A stretch of DNA of 64,000 nucleotides from Topomyia yanbarensis (lineage: Eukaryota > Arthropoda > Insecta > Diptera > Culicidae): contig NC_080671.1 in NCBI RefSeq assembly GCF_030247195.1, positions 298,626,917-298,690,916 on the forward strand. Direction: 5' to 3'. Below, in pieces: positions 10,155-20,319 of the stretch. A program made the position numbers and the translations under genes. Position 1 is the first letter of the stretch. The number at the start of each line of letters is the position of its first letter. The notes under the pieces are model-generated. The model was not told the DNA's origin and ran no database searches. It saw nothing but the letters and a program-made list of their open reading frames with translations.

Positions 10155-12425
10155 TATGGATATGTTAGGGGTGTCAATGAGCCAATGTTTTTTCAACTTT
10201 TTGGGAAAGTGTTTTATATTGAAAGGCAAGTTGAGGGCTGTTGAAAATCAATAGTTTTAGACATTTTCAATGCACAGGGGGGGTCCGCCGATGTGTCAAA
10301 ATGGAATTTTTTTCAACTTTTCGGGAAAGTGTTTTATATTGAAAGGCAAGTTGAGGGCTGTTGAAAATCAATAGTTTTGAATATTTTCAATGCACAGGGG
10401 GGTCCGCCGATGCATCAAAATGGAATTTTTTTCAACTTTTCGGGAAAGTGTTTTATATTGAAAGGCAGGTTGAGGGCTGTTGAAAATCAATAGTTTTGAA
10501 TATTTTCAATGCACAGGGGGATCCGCCGATGCATCAAAATGGAATTTTTTTCAACTTTTCGGGAAAGTGTTTTATATTGAAAGGCAAGTTGAGGGCTGTT
10601 GAAAATCAATAGTTTTGAATATTTTCAATGCACAGGGGGTCCGCCGATGCATCAAAATGGAATTTTTTTCAACTTTTTGGGAAAGTGTTTTATATTGAAA
10701 GGCAAGTTGAGGGCTGTTGAAAATCAATAGTTTTGGACATTTCCAATGCACAGGGGAGTCCGCCGATGTGTCAAAATGGATTTTTTTTCAACTTTTTGGG
10801 AAAGTGTTTTATATTGAAAGCCAAGTTGAGGGCTGTTGAAAATCAATAGTTTTGGACATTTCCAATGCACAGGGGAGTCCGCCGATGTGTCAAAATGGAT
10901 TTTTTTTTCAACTTTTTGGGAAAGTGTTTTATATTGAAAGGCAAGTTGAGGGCTGTTGAAAATCAATAGTTTTAGACATTTTCAATGCACAGGGGGGGTC
11001 CGCCGATGTGTCAAAATGGAATTTTTTTTCAACTTTTCGGGAAAGTGTTTTATATTGAAAGGCAAGTTGAGGGCTGTTGAAAATCAATAGTTTTGAATAT
11101 TTTCAATGCACAGGGGGGTCCGCCGATGCATCAAAATGGAATTTTTTTCAACTTTTCGGGAAAGTGTTTTATATTGAAAGGCAGGTTGAGGGCTGTTGAA
11201 AATCAATAGTTTTGAATATTTTCAATGCACAGGGGGATCCGCCGATGCATCAAAATGGAATTTTTTTCAACTTTTCGGGAAAGTGTTTTATATTGAAAGG
11301 CAAGTTGAGGGCTGTTGAAAATCAATAGTTTTGAATATTTTCAATGCACAGGGGGTCCGCCGATGCATCAAAATGGAATTTTTTTCAACTTTTTGGGAAA
11401 GTGTTTTATATTGAAAGGCAAGTTGAGGGCTGTTGAAAATCAATAGTTTTGGACATTTCCAATGCACAGGGGAGTCCGCCGATGTGTCAAAATGGATTTT
11501 TTTTCAACTTTTTGGGAAAGTGTTTTATATTGAAAGCCAAGTTGAGAGCTGTTGAAAATCAATAGTTTTGGACATTTCCAATGCACAGGGGAGTCCGCCG
11601 ATGTGTCAAAATGGATTTTTTTTTCAACTTTTTGGGAAAGTGTTTTATATTGAAAGGCAAGTTGAGGGCTGTTGAAAATCAATAGTTTTAGACATTTTCA
11701 ATGCACAGGGGGGGTCCGCCGATGTGTCAAAATGGAATTTTTTTCAACTTTTCGGGAAAGTGTTTTATATTGAAAGGCAAGTTGAGGGCTGTTGAAAATC
11801 AACAGTTTTGAATATTTTCAATGCACAGGGGGGTCCGCCGATGCATCAAAATGGAATTTTTTTCAACTTTTCGGGAAAGTGTTTTATATTGAAAGGCAGG
11901 TTGAGGGCTGTTGAAAATCAATAGTTTTGAATATTTTCAATGCACAGGGGGATCCGCCGATGCATCAAAATGGAATTTTTTTCAACTTTTCGGGAAAGTG
12001 TTTTATATTGAAAGGCAAGTTGAGGGCTGTTGAAAATCAATAGTTTTGAATATTTTCAATGCACAGGGGGTCCGCCGATGCATCAAAATGGAATTTTTTT
12101 CAACTTTTTGGGAAAGTGTTTTATATTGAAAGGCAAGTTGAGGGCTGTTGAAAATCAATAGTTTTGGACATTTCCAATGCACAGGGGAGTCCGCCGATGT
12201 GTCAAAATGGATTTTTTTTAACTTTTCGGGAAAGTGTTATATTAAAGGGCAAGTTGAGGGCTGCTAAAAACAATAGTTTTGGACGTTTTCAAGTAACAGG
12301 AGGCTCTGTCGAAGTATCTAATTGGGAATGATTTCAACTTTTTGGGAGTGTTTTATAGTGAAGGGCAAGTTGTTGGCAGGTAAAAATCAATTGTTGACAT
12401 TTCAAATGAGCTTGGGGTCTGTCAA
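10155..12425 (+). repeat. tandem satellite array, ~119-bp unit, ~19 units, six-unit higher-order period
   Basis: Each unit runs through TCAACTTTT.GGGAAAGTG, TTTTATATTGAAAGGCAAG, TTGAGGGCTGTTGAAAATCA, ATGCACAGGGGGGTCCGCCG and TCAAAATGGAATTTTTTTCA. Unit variants recur in the same order every six units: the segment at 10724-10966 is nearly identical to 11440-11682, an offset of 716 bp. The last two units (from about 12220) are degenerate. Open frames here are by-products of the repeat. Confidence 0.92.
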
Positions 12426-12429
12426 TGTA

Positions 12430-14200
12430 TTACAAATATTAAACAGTAGGTGCTTTTGATAAATGTTTAAGCAAAGGAGACAGACCTCGAACAAATTTTC
12501 AAAGTAGATTTGTTTTTAAAAAGATGATTTTTTCACTATGTGAAGGACGAGGTTGTATAATTGGCAAAATAGTAAATCCTTTCTGGAGCATATTTTTCTT
12601 GTCTTAGAGATGCAAAATTAGCAAAATCCAAAAAATCATTTATTTTAAATTTTGCGCTGGAAGACCCCCTTAAGGGAAATTTTTACGAAATAATCCGAAA
12701 GGATTAGAAGGCTATGTCTAGGGACGATAGAAGAATATTTTAATAGCTTCGATTTATTAAAAAGAAAGAAAAAATATTAGAGGCGTGCGCCTCGCCGCCG
12801 CCGATTGTAGGTAAAAATTAGAGGCGGCGCTCCTCTAAAAAATATTTCCCGAACTGACCTGACCATTAAAACGTTTCTGTTGGAAAAGCCTTTGCACTCC
12901 GTAACACAATTAAAACTACTTTTAGAAAAATACTAAAACAAGGTGGTCTAATTCTTAAGGCTCAATATCATCAATATCAAGTATATCATGTAGAGCTTTT
13001 TTTTTCGGCTTGCTTTTGTTCATTGTAGGACTTATCGACTCTCCAAAACAAGGTTATTGGATGCGTGGTACGCAGTTTTTGAACACATCCTTTTATTTTT
13101 ACGAGCACTACATTCATTTGCTTTCACACATAAATAACGAGCATAATCCATAACAATAAATCAAGGAGTTAACATGATTTTGCGAAAAAAAAATTTGGCG
13201 TAAAGTAGCCCCCTTGTGGGGGTGACTTTACGCCAATTTTAGCTCTTTAGATTTCACGTTCAATCTTGATTTTCCAAAAGTTCTTGTCAATGACTTTGGA
13301 GGTACTTGTGCCATATGTAAAACATCGAACAGTTTCAAATTTGAAGTTGCGTGATCGTAGTTCTTGAGTGTAATGTACAAAACGTTCTATTTTTGGCGTA
13401 AAGTAATCACTGATGACGGTATTTCATAACCCACTCGTCAAACTCGTTCCAAAAACAAAGATAATTTCAAAAATATTGATATCCGTCATTATCCCGACGA
13501 ACTAGTTATGAAAAAAAGTTCAACAGACGTATTTTTGGAGTCAATACGTTTTTATGTACAACGTATCCAACACTTAAATTTATTTAGCGCAGCTCTGTCT
13601 ACAAAACAATATAATCCAACAATAGCAAAACAAAATTTAATTTCGTTTTTACTCTTAATTTACTATAATAAACACTTAATTTACTATTATTAACCGAAGC
13701 TGTTAATGTATTCTTCTATAGTCCCTAAACATAGGCTTATAACTTTTTCTGATTTTGTATAAATTTCACTTAAGGTGGTCTTCCAGCACAAAATTAAAAA
13801 AAAACTCTAAGGCACGGAAAATATGCTCAAGAAAGGATTTGCACGAATTGGACTTGGTTCGTCTGCTAGAGCTTATCAAACATATGTTAATATGAGGTTG
13901 ACAAAAACGGGTTAAAAAGCTGATAAAATCAGGGGCTGACAAAATCGGGTTAAAAAGCTGATAAAATCTGGGTAGACAAAATCGGGAGCTAATAAAATCG
14001 GGTCTTAACTTTATTAACGTTTCTAAATAACTTGAACAATTTTGAATTGCTCGAAAAATAAAAAAAATGGATAACGCAATCTTTAGCCTTAAATTATTGT
14101 AGACAAAGAAAAGACCTTTATCAGCCCCCGATTTTGTTTATCCCCAATTTTGTCAGCTTTTGACGATTTTGTCATATTTATAAAAAGAAAGAAATAAACA
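12430..14200. mobile_element. core of the foldback-like element, itself an inverted repeat
   Basis: The sequence at about 12460-12780 (GCGCTGGAAGACCCCCTTAAG, then 'ggctatgtctagggacgatagaagaatattttaa' in split form) reappears inverted at 13690-13860 (CTTAAGGTGGTCTTCCAGCA, 'tattcttctatagtccctaaacataggc'). The right arm continues into GATAAAATCGGG words (13920-14010) and GATTTTGTCAGC-type words at 14125-14175. The same family occurs at 56150-56480 and 63750-64000. The centre (12840-13690) has no recognised protein. Confidence 0.6.
13195..13236. other. perfect-armed hairpin
   Basis: TTGGCGTAAAGT and ACTTTACGCCAA form 12-bp perfect arms around an inner CCCCC/GGGGG pairing with a short loop. Located near the centre of the foldback-like element. 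A further GGCGTAAAGTAATCAC word follows at about 13396. Confidence 0.7.
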
Positions 14201-14214
14201 AAAGAATTTTCCAA

Positions 14215-15505
14215 AAAAAATCAATTTTGACACATCGGCGGACCCCCCTGTGCATTGAAACTGTCCAAAAGTATTGATTTTCAACTACCAACAACTTGTC
14301 CATCAATATAAAACACTTTCCCGAAAAGTTGAAAAAATTCAATTTTAACACATCGGCCAACCCCCTGTGCATTGAAAATGTCCAAAACTATTGATTTTGA
14401 ACTACCAACAACTTGTCCATCAATATAAAACACTTTCCCGAAAAGTTAAAAAAATCAATTTTAACGCATCGGCGGACCCCCATGTGCATTGAAAATTTTC
14501 AAAACTATTGATTTTCAAAAGCCCTCAACTTGCCTTTTAATATAAAACACTTTCCCGAAAAGTTTGAAAAAATTCCATTTTGACACATCGGCGGACCCCC
14601 CTGTACATTGAAAATGTCCAAAACTATTGATTTTCAACTACCAACAACTTGTTCTTCAATATGAAACACTTTCCCGAAAAGTTGAAAAAAATTCCATTTT
14701 GGCACATCGGCGGACCCCCCTGTACATTGAAAATGTTCAAAACTATTGATTTTCAACTACCAACAACTTGTCCTTCAATATAAAACACTTTCCCGAAAAG
14801 TTGAAAAAATTCAATTTTAGCGCATCTGCGGACCCCCTGTGCATTGAAAATGTCCAAAACTATTGATTTTCAACTACCAACGACTTGTCCTTCAATGTGA
14901 AACACTTTCCCGAAAAGTTGAAAAAAATTCCATTTTGGCACATCGGCGGACCCCCTGTGCATTAAAAATGTCCAAAACTATTGATTTTCAACTACCAACA
15001 ACTTGTCCTTTAATATAAAACACTTTCCCGAAAAGTTGAAAAAATTCAATTTTGACACATCGGCGGACCCCCCTGTGCATTGAAAATGTCCAAAACTATT
15101 GATTTTCAACTACCAACAACTTGTCCTTCAATATAAAACACTTTCCCGAAAAGTTGAAAAAAATCAATTTTAGCGCATCGGCGGACTCCCTGTGCATTGA
15201 AAATGTCCAAAACTATTGATTTTCAACTACCAACTTGTCCTTCAAGATGAAACACTTTCCCGAAAAGTTGAAAAAAATCAATTTTAGCGCATCGGCGGAC
15301 CCCCTGTGCATTGAAAATGTCCAAAACTATTGATTTTCAACTACCAACGACTTGTCCTACAATGTGAAACACTTTTCCGAAAAAAATTCCATTTTGGCAC
15401 ATCGGCGGACCCCCCTGTGCATTGAAAATGTCCAAAACTATTGATTTTCAACTACCAACAACTTGTCCTTCAATATAAAACACATTCCCGAAAAGCTGAA
15501 ATCAT
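14215..15505 (-). repeat. inverted satellite array, ~11 units of the same ~119-bp unit
   Basis: The reverse complement of each unit matches the plus array (CAACTTTTCGGGAAAGTG, CCGCCGATGTGTCAAAATGG). Here most units carry CAACTACCAACAACTTGTCC where the plus array has the complement of GTTGAGGGCTG, so the two arrays have diverged as groups. One unit (near 14518) keeps the plus-array version. Confidence 0.88.
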
Positions 15506-15865
15506 TAGCATTTGGATTATTTTGCATCCCTACATGTATGCTGGATCGCTCTCACTCCCAAAATCATTTGGCCAAATCATCATCATAAGGAGTTTCGTAC
15601 AATAATCATGTACAATACCATCAACCCCGATTTTGCATCTTTTCTATCGTACCTGATTTTCTCAACTTCATAATCCTGATCAAAAAAAATCATAATCATG
15701 CCGTGATCACAGGCGGTGATTTTGTTGCAATGATTTTTTGCTAGCACATTATCGCTTCAGAGAAAATCACTAGCGATTTTTTATGGTAGTGATCATAGCA
15801 CTGCATGATCAGCAGTGATAATTATCACTGATGATTTTTGATTTTCGGTGATTTTCCCAGCACTG

Positions 15866-15873
15866 CATATGAG
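15866..15873. other. 8-bp target-site duplication, right
   Basis: CATATGAG, identical to 9808-9815. Copy B sequence resumes immediately after it. Confidence 0.92.
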
Positions 15874-17099
15874 TGTCATGAACAACAAAACCTGGCGGAA
15901 GTGAAGCTAGGTTTAGGTTTGATGATACAGACTGTCTCTAGAAAAAAAAAGTTGGCCTAAACTATCTGCTTTTAAAAAAATAATGGGCCCAAATTTGAGC
16001 CGCCATAATGACACCAAAGTACCACCAAATTTGTGAGTTCAAATCCTTATTTTTCCGTTACAGTTTATTTTAATTGCAAGCAATCTTTATCATAAACCAA
16101 TGTGATTATTAAACTTCCGTTAAAGCAGGTACAACCAATTTGTTTCATTTGAACAACTTTACAGAACTCGCTTAAAGTTTGTTTGGAGTACAAATGTACC
16201 CCACAAAACCGTTTGCGTTAGTGTTTTGTCATGTGTACATAATTCAAAAAAATTGTTGTATCTTTTTTGAACAGCAAAATATCGATACATAGTAAGCGAG
16301 AAACTTGTGTAAAATTGTATAAGTTCTAACTCGAATAATAGTATCTGTTATTGGACATAAAAAAGCACTATAGCAAAGTAACTAGAAAATGCGTTTGGAT
16401 CGGTATCCTAATTTTTGCTTTTGCGGATGAAAGAATCAAAACACATTCGTGAATATGATCTGTATATAGTATGCAAGACGCATCATTCGATTCGTTATCA
16501 TCTGCAGCCCAGGCTATGGAACATACTTACTTATATACACATACAATGCACCGGCTCTACTTGTTCCTTCGACGCCTTCCTGTTTCATCTTCGTTACTGC
16601 ATATTGCTGTATTTTTAACGTTTGTATTTTCGTTTGGTTTTCAAAAAAGCATCAGAATAAATATACTTTTGACCGGTTTTTCAAAATTCAAAAGGTTCGG
16701 TTCAAAAGGAAATTTAATAAGCTTTACGAAATTTATGTATGTGTCATTGATTCGTATCACTACTATACAAAAAAGACTGCGTTTTGTGTATAAACGCAAA
16801 CAGTGTTATGAAATGGTTGGGTTGTTTTGTTCAAAACTCGAACCCGACCCGACCCCGATAATTTGTAATTTGAAAAACCTGAACCCGTCGAGCCCGAAAG
16901 TTCAAAATTTCAAAAACCAGGACCCGACCCGAACCCGAGAAGCTTAAATTTACAGAACCCAAACCCGCCATATTGAATCCGCCATTTTGAATTTTTCTTT
17001 TCTGACTTCAGAATCAGAATCAGCGACCCCGAAAACCTATATAAATCTAAAAATAACAGTATTGACATCGAAAAAAAGTTCGCGTCGCAACCCGAGCAG

Positions 17100-17520
17100 A
17101 AGAAAATAGCTTCAGAATACCAAATTCAGGTATACTGTACCCAATACTTAGCATCACATTAAGGCATTGAGCAGCCTTGCATAAGAGGTAAAATACTTGA
17201 AATAATAACTGAAACATGTACTACGAACAACTACTTGATAATGAAACGAGTTATTATAATACCTGAATGATAACAAAACCTTTTCAACCTTCCAATAACT
17301 AAACTCACTGTATGGAAGCATTTATTAAGGTATTGACTTGGAATTTGTAATGATAACTGGAATACCTAAATAATACTAAAATAAAGTATTACACCTCATT
17401 GAGGTTTTAAACAGGTATTGAAGAATGTTTCTTCAATACCAGCTTAATGCCTCAATGAGGTATTAATAATCAATTAATACCAGGTTTTGGTATTAATTTA
17501 TTATTTTAGTATGTCGGGAA
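17100..17520. mobile_element. GGTATT/AATACC palindrome-rich element
   Basis: Words GGTATT and AATACC recur at least a dozen times in both orientations, with TCAATGAGG and CCTCATTGAGG. A hairpin with 12-bp perfect arms lies at 17414-17440 (GGTATTGAAGAA-TGT-TTCTTCAATACC), another with 9-bp arms follows near 17470-17500. No protein. Likely a MITE; ends are not resolved, perhaps near the CCCGAGC at 17092 and GTCGGG at 17514. Confidence 0.45.
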
Positions 17521-17874
17521 AGGGTTAATCGGGGTCTCACCACTACGACCAGGAAACGTATGATTTCGAATAAGGCCAGTCTCGTCCATAACCGTAGTGT
17601 TTGGTATTTCGCTTCAAGACGAAGCCTTCGTTTGATGCAAACACTGCAAACATTGTCAAGTCCTTGACAAAAAAGAGGATTGCATTACGTCACCAATAAT
17701 TTTCCTTTTTTTGCACGGCATGATTGATCCACGGATCTCTCATGTTTTACAATTAATTTTAAAAAATAAATCTGTCGGGTATGGCTAAAGCAAGTTGCTG
17801 CTGCCCATTGATATAGTTGGCGGTGAAGCAGCTGCTTTTTATAATGTAAAGATGAATTGTTTTGACAGTAAAGT

Positions 17875-18084
17875 GTGCGTAATTTCGTGCGAAAAACGCC
17901 AAAACGAAGTGAAGAGGACATAGGGAATGCAATTGAATCTGTTCAAGATGGCGCCAGTATTCTATCAGTCTCTAAACAGGTCAAGGTTCCGTTCGAAATA
18001 TTACGTGCTCGTATGAAAGAAAAGTGCTTGTCATCAATAAAAATGCGTCAGATATTTTGCGTGGTTAACAATATAGTAATTTAA
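17875..18084 (+). pseudogene. psq-type HTH fragment of a pogo/Tigger-like transposase
   Basis: The frame reads KTPKRSEEDIGNAIESVQDG then ASILSVSKQVKVPFEILRAR. This fits a pipsqueak-type helix-turn-helix ('y..edl..Ai.avr.G.ms...Aak.ygVP..TL..r'), the N-terminal DNA-binding domain of pogo/Tigger-like transposases and Jerky-type host proteins. It starts with a GTG-containing frame and stops at 18084, well short of a CENPB or DDE domain. Either the first exon of a relic with its catalytic part deleted, or a stray exon; the former is more likely in this transposon-filled context. Confidence 0.5.
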
Positions 18085-18103
18085 GGTGTTATTGAAGTAG
18101 ATA

Positions 18104-18289
18104 ATGGGAAAAAAAACAAGATGGAAAAAGAGAAGGAAAAGGAATCCAAATGCTCCGAAGCGCAAATGTGATCGTCGCACAGCTAAGCAAACAAGTGAGC
18201 CGGAATGCACGACTTCAATGTCATACTCTGGTGACGTCGAGGACACCGAAGAAATCTTTCGCAAGTACAAAGCTAGACGAAGCTGCTGA
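18104..18289 (+). pseudogene. basic, possibly C-terminal part of the same transposase relic
   Basis: A 61-codon frame with the basic stretch GKKTRWKKRRKRNPNAPKRK and an acidic tail SYSGDVEDTEEIFRKYKARR. It follows the psq fragment by 20 bases in another frame and ends with a stop. Looks like the C-terminal tail left after deletion of the catalytic region. Not recognised beyond composition. Confidence 0.3.
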
Positions 18290-18959
18290 AAAACATGTTT
18301 TTTTCAACATTTCTTTCTGCGGTTTCATGATTTTTCACATCATTTGCCACTTCCTCATTGTCTTACCTGAATGACGTCAACGGATTGCATTTATTATTGA
18401 TGTTATTAATTTTTAAATAATCTGCAGTACCCTTTATAGTTCCAGTATTTTAATTCATAGGAATGTTTTGTTGTATTGTACGATGCGCATACTTTTTAAT
18501 TTTTTGATTTATCTTTTCAAAGCGAACAAATAAAACATAAATAAGTAATACGAAGTAATAAAGTATAGCAGTCGGTCGTCAAACGGTGAGATAACATTGT
18601 TTTCACTAAAGGGATTAGGATGGTAAGGGGACGCCATGCTCCGCTTGACGTTTAAATTCAACTGTAGAAGCTTATAGCTGAGTTCACATTTCGGACGGAG
18701 CATGTCGTTTCTTTGTTTTGCTAATCTCTTTAGGGATCATCCATAAATGACGTAGCATTATATGGGGGAGTTTTGTATTTTGTGATAATGTGTGACGACA
18801 GGGGGGTAGGCGGTCATGTCATTCTACGTAGCTTTTTTTAACCCTTGTGAAGGCAAGCTAAAATCCTAACATTAAAGGGCAAGCCGGGCCTCTCAGGCCC
18901 GTCTAAATTTAAGCTCCTTTTTGCCGTTCTCATATAGAAAGGTTATGCAATCGGTCGAA

Positions 18960-19595
18960 ATTTCGACTTTTTAACCGAGACCCGCGCGGGCCAAATCTCT
19001 TATACCATTCGACTCAGTTCGTCGAGGTCGTAAAATGTCTGTATGTGTGCGTGTATGTATGTATGTGCCAAACAATCTCACCGATTTTTCTCTAAGGTGG
19101 CTGGACCGATTTGTACAAATTTAGTCTCAAATGAAAGGTGCAGCCATCCCATCGGTCGCTATTGATTTTTTTATTGATCCGACTTTCGGTTCTGGAGTTA
19201 CGTGTTGAAGAGTACAATCACACTGCAAATTTCCATAGAAACTGATACCACCATGATGTCCAAATGATGCAATATATATTAAAATATGTGCAACATTACT
19301 TGGCTTTGCATGTCTAGATCATTAATGACCCACCGAAGGCACTTCGACCACATTGGCCAGCTATGGCGGTTCTTGATGCCCCGGGGGAACTTACCAAGTT
19401 CCTAAAATAATGTCATACCTATTTCTCAGCGAATTCTTTACCGATTTTTACAAACTTGGTTTCAAATGAAACGTACAGCATTCCCATTGGATCCTGTTGA
19501 ATTTCTAATTGATCCGACTTCCGGTTCCGTAATTACAGGATGATGAGTACGAACACGCAGCAAATCCCGATTTCAGTGTATAAGGCGATGGATGT
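18960..19595. repeat. two diverged modules, 'ACCGATTTTTAC..ACTT.GT.TCAAATGAAA'
   Basis: The module at 19075-19245 and that at 19425-19590 share the order: ACCGATTTTT, 'aaatttagtctcaaatgaaaggtgcagc' against 'aaacttggtttcaaatgaaacgtacagc', ATTGATCCGACTTYCGGTTC, then GAGTAC. Such modules recur in dipteran repeats. They lie between the piggyBac left end and the transposase remnant, so they may be a secondary insertion. Confidence 0.5.
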
Positions 19596-19602
19596 AAAAA
19601 GG

Positions 19603-19921
19603 TTAATTTTTTTCCAAAAGGTGAGTACTCGGAAGATCACGTCGACTGTCGATTGGTTCTGAGCTCCATTTCGTTTGAACACGACCAATAAATGTTTCTG
19701 GGTTGCTATTAATTTCTTCTGATGCATAACCGGAGTACATATTTAGATTCTTCTTCCCAGTCTGCATCAGATTCATTGTCGGAAGCAATATCATTCGCAT
19801 CTTCTTCCTCGCTTAGCATATCAGCTTCGGCATCGTCTGCTGTTGAATTTGCTCGAATTTCTTCCATTATTTCAGATTCTTTGAGACGATTGAAAACATG
19901 GGCATATCGTTTTATAGCCAT
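19603..19921 (-). pseudogene. piggyBac transposase, N-terminal fragment
   Basis: The minus strand begins MAIKRYAHVFNRLKESE, passes an acidic stretch with SEEEDANDIASDNESDADWE, then after a frameshift reads SEEINSNPETFIGRVQTKWS followed by SEPIDSRRD. An acidic N-terminus followed by 'GrdgtkW...Pp.srr' is the typical start of piggyBac transposases, before the DDE-like catalytic domain, which is absent here. Its place inside TTAA-bounded termini supports the call. Confidence 0.65.
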
Positions 19922-20299
19922 TTAAATTTTTTGTTGCTTTTAGATCCTACAATTTGAATAATTACGACAACTATAACACAAAGAATAGACAATAACGACA
20001 GAGTTAGGTTATGTTGTATCCAAATAATTGTCAAGTAGACCACAGTGGGTGACATAAAAGTATTTACCCAAAAAATATGACACACGTCACTATCGTATGC
20101 TATTTTTACATCTCTTATAAAAGAAATGTATAGAATTCGCTCAAACTTTCAAGATTTTTTTCTTGTAAGAAAATGTAAAAAGATAAAATCAATCAAAACA
20201 TGAAAAAAATCCTGCTAATATCAAGATGAACTCTTCAAAATGTTGGATAAATATTAATGTATAAAACCCGTGGTATTCCTAGTAAATGTTGCATGCACA

Positions 20300-20319
20300 C
20301 CGGGCCTGCCAGGCCCGGG
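20300..20319. other. GC-rich palindrome in the piggyBac relic
   Basis: CCGGGCCTGCCAGGCCCGG, followed by GTTGCCTTTTTG. The hairpin plus GTTGCCTTTTTG is repeated next to the right terminus (about 20488-20518) and a related CGGGCCTCTCAGGCCCG sits near the left terminus (18888). Possibly transposase-binding or subterminal structure. Confidence 0.6.

Larger units (their letters stand above)
9816..15865. mobile_element. hAT-like element with inverted satellite arrays (foldback-like), 6,050 bp
   Basis: Terminal inverted repeats of 17 bp are perfect (CAGTGCTGGGAAAATCA at both ends) and extend imperfectly. The 8-bp duplication and CAGTG start are features of the hAT superfamily. Inside, a plus-oriented array of ~119-bp units (10155-12425) and a minus-oriented array of the same unit (14215-15505) flank a 1.8-kb core that is itself an inverted repeat. 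No transposase is visible, so mobilisation would have been in trans. The layout resembles foldback-type elements, whose long inverted ends are built of tandem repeats, but the termini are hAT-like. Confidence 0.8.
8769..16963. mobile_element. CCCGAA-rich DNA element, copy B, carrying a 6-kb hAT-like insertion
   Basis: The left terminus TAGAAATGGTCGGGTTTC matches copy A, followed by the C-rich array (about 8800-9030). The interior matches copy A through 9815, stops at the hAT-like element, and resumes at 15866. The right array (about 16840-16960) is shortened and the right terminus is lost. Internal segments matching copy A include 'GGATGAAAGA.TCAAAAC.CATTCGTGAA' near 16425. Confidence 0.65.

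Noticed and set aside
10724..11682. Two nearly identical 80-codon minus-strand frames as duplicated small genes
   Set aside because: They are by-products of the six-unit period of the satellite array.
10155..15505. CRISPR-like array
   Set aside because: The ~119-bp units are contiguous satellites without unique spacers, in a eukaryotic transposon.
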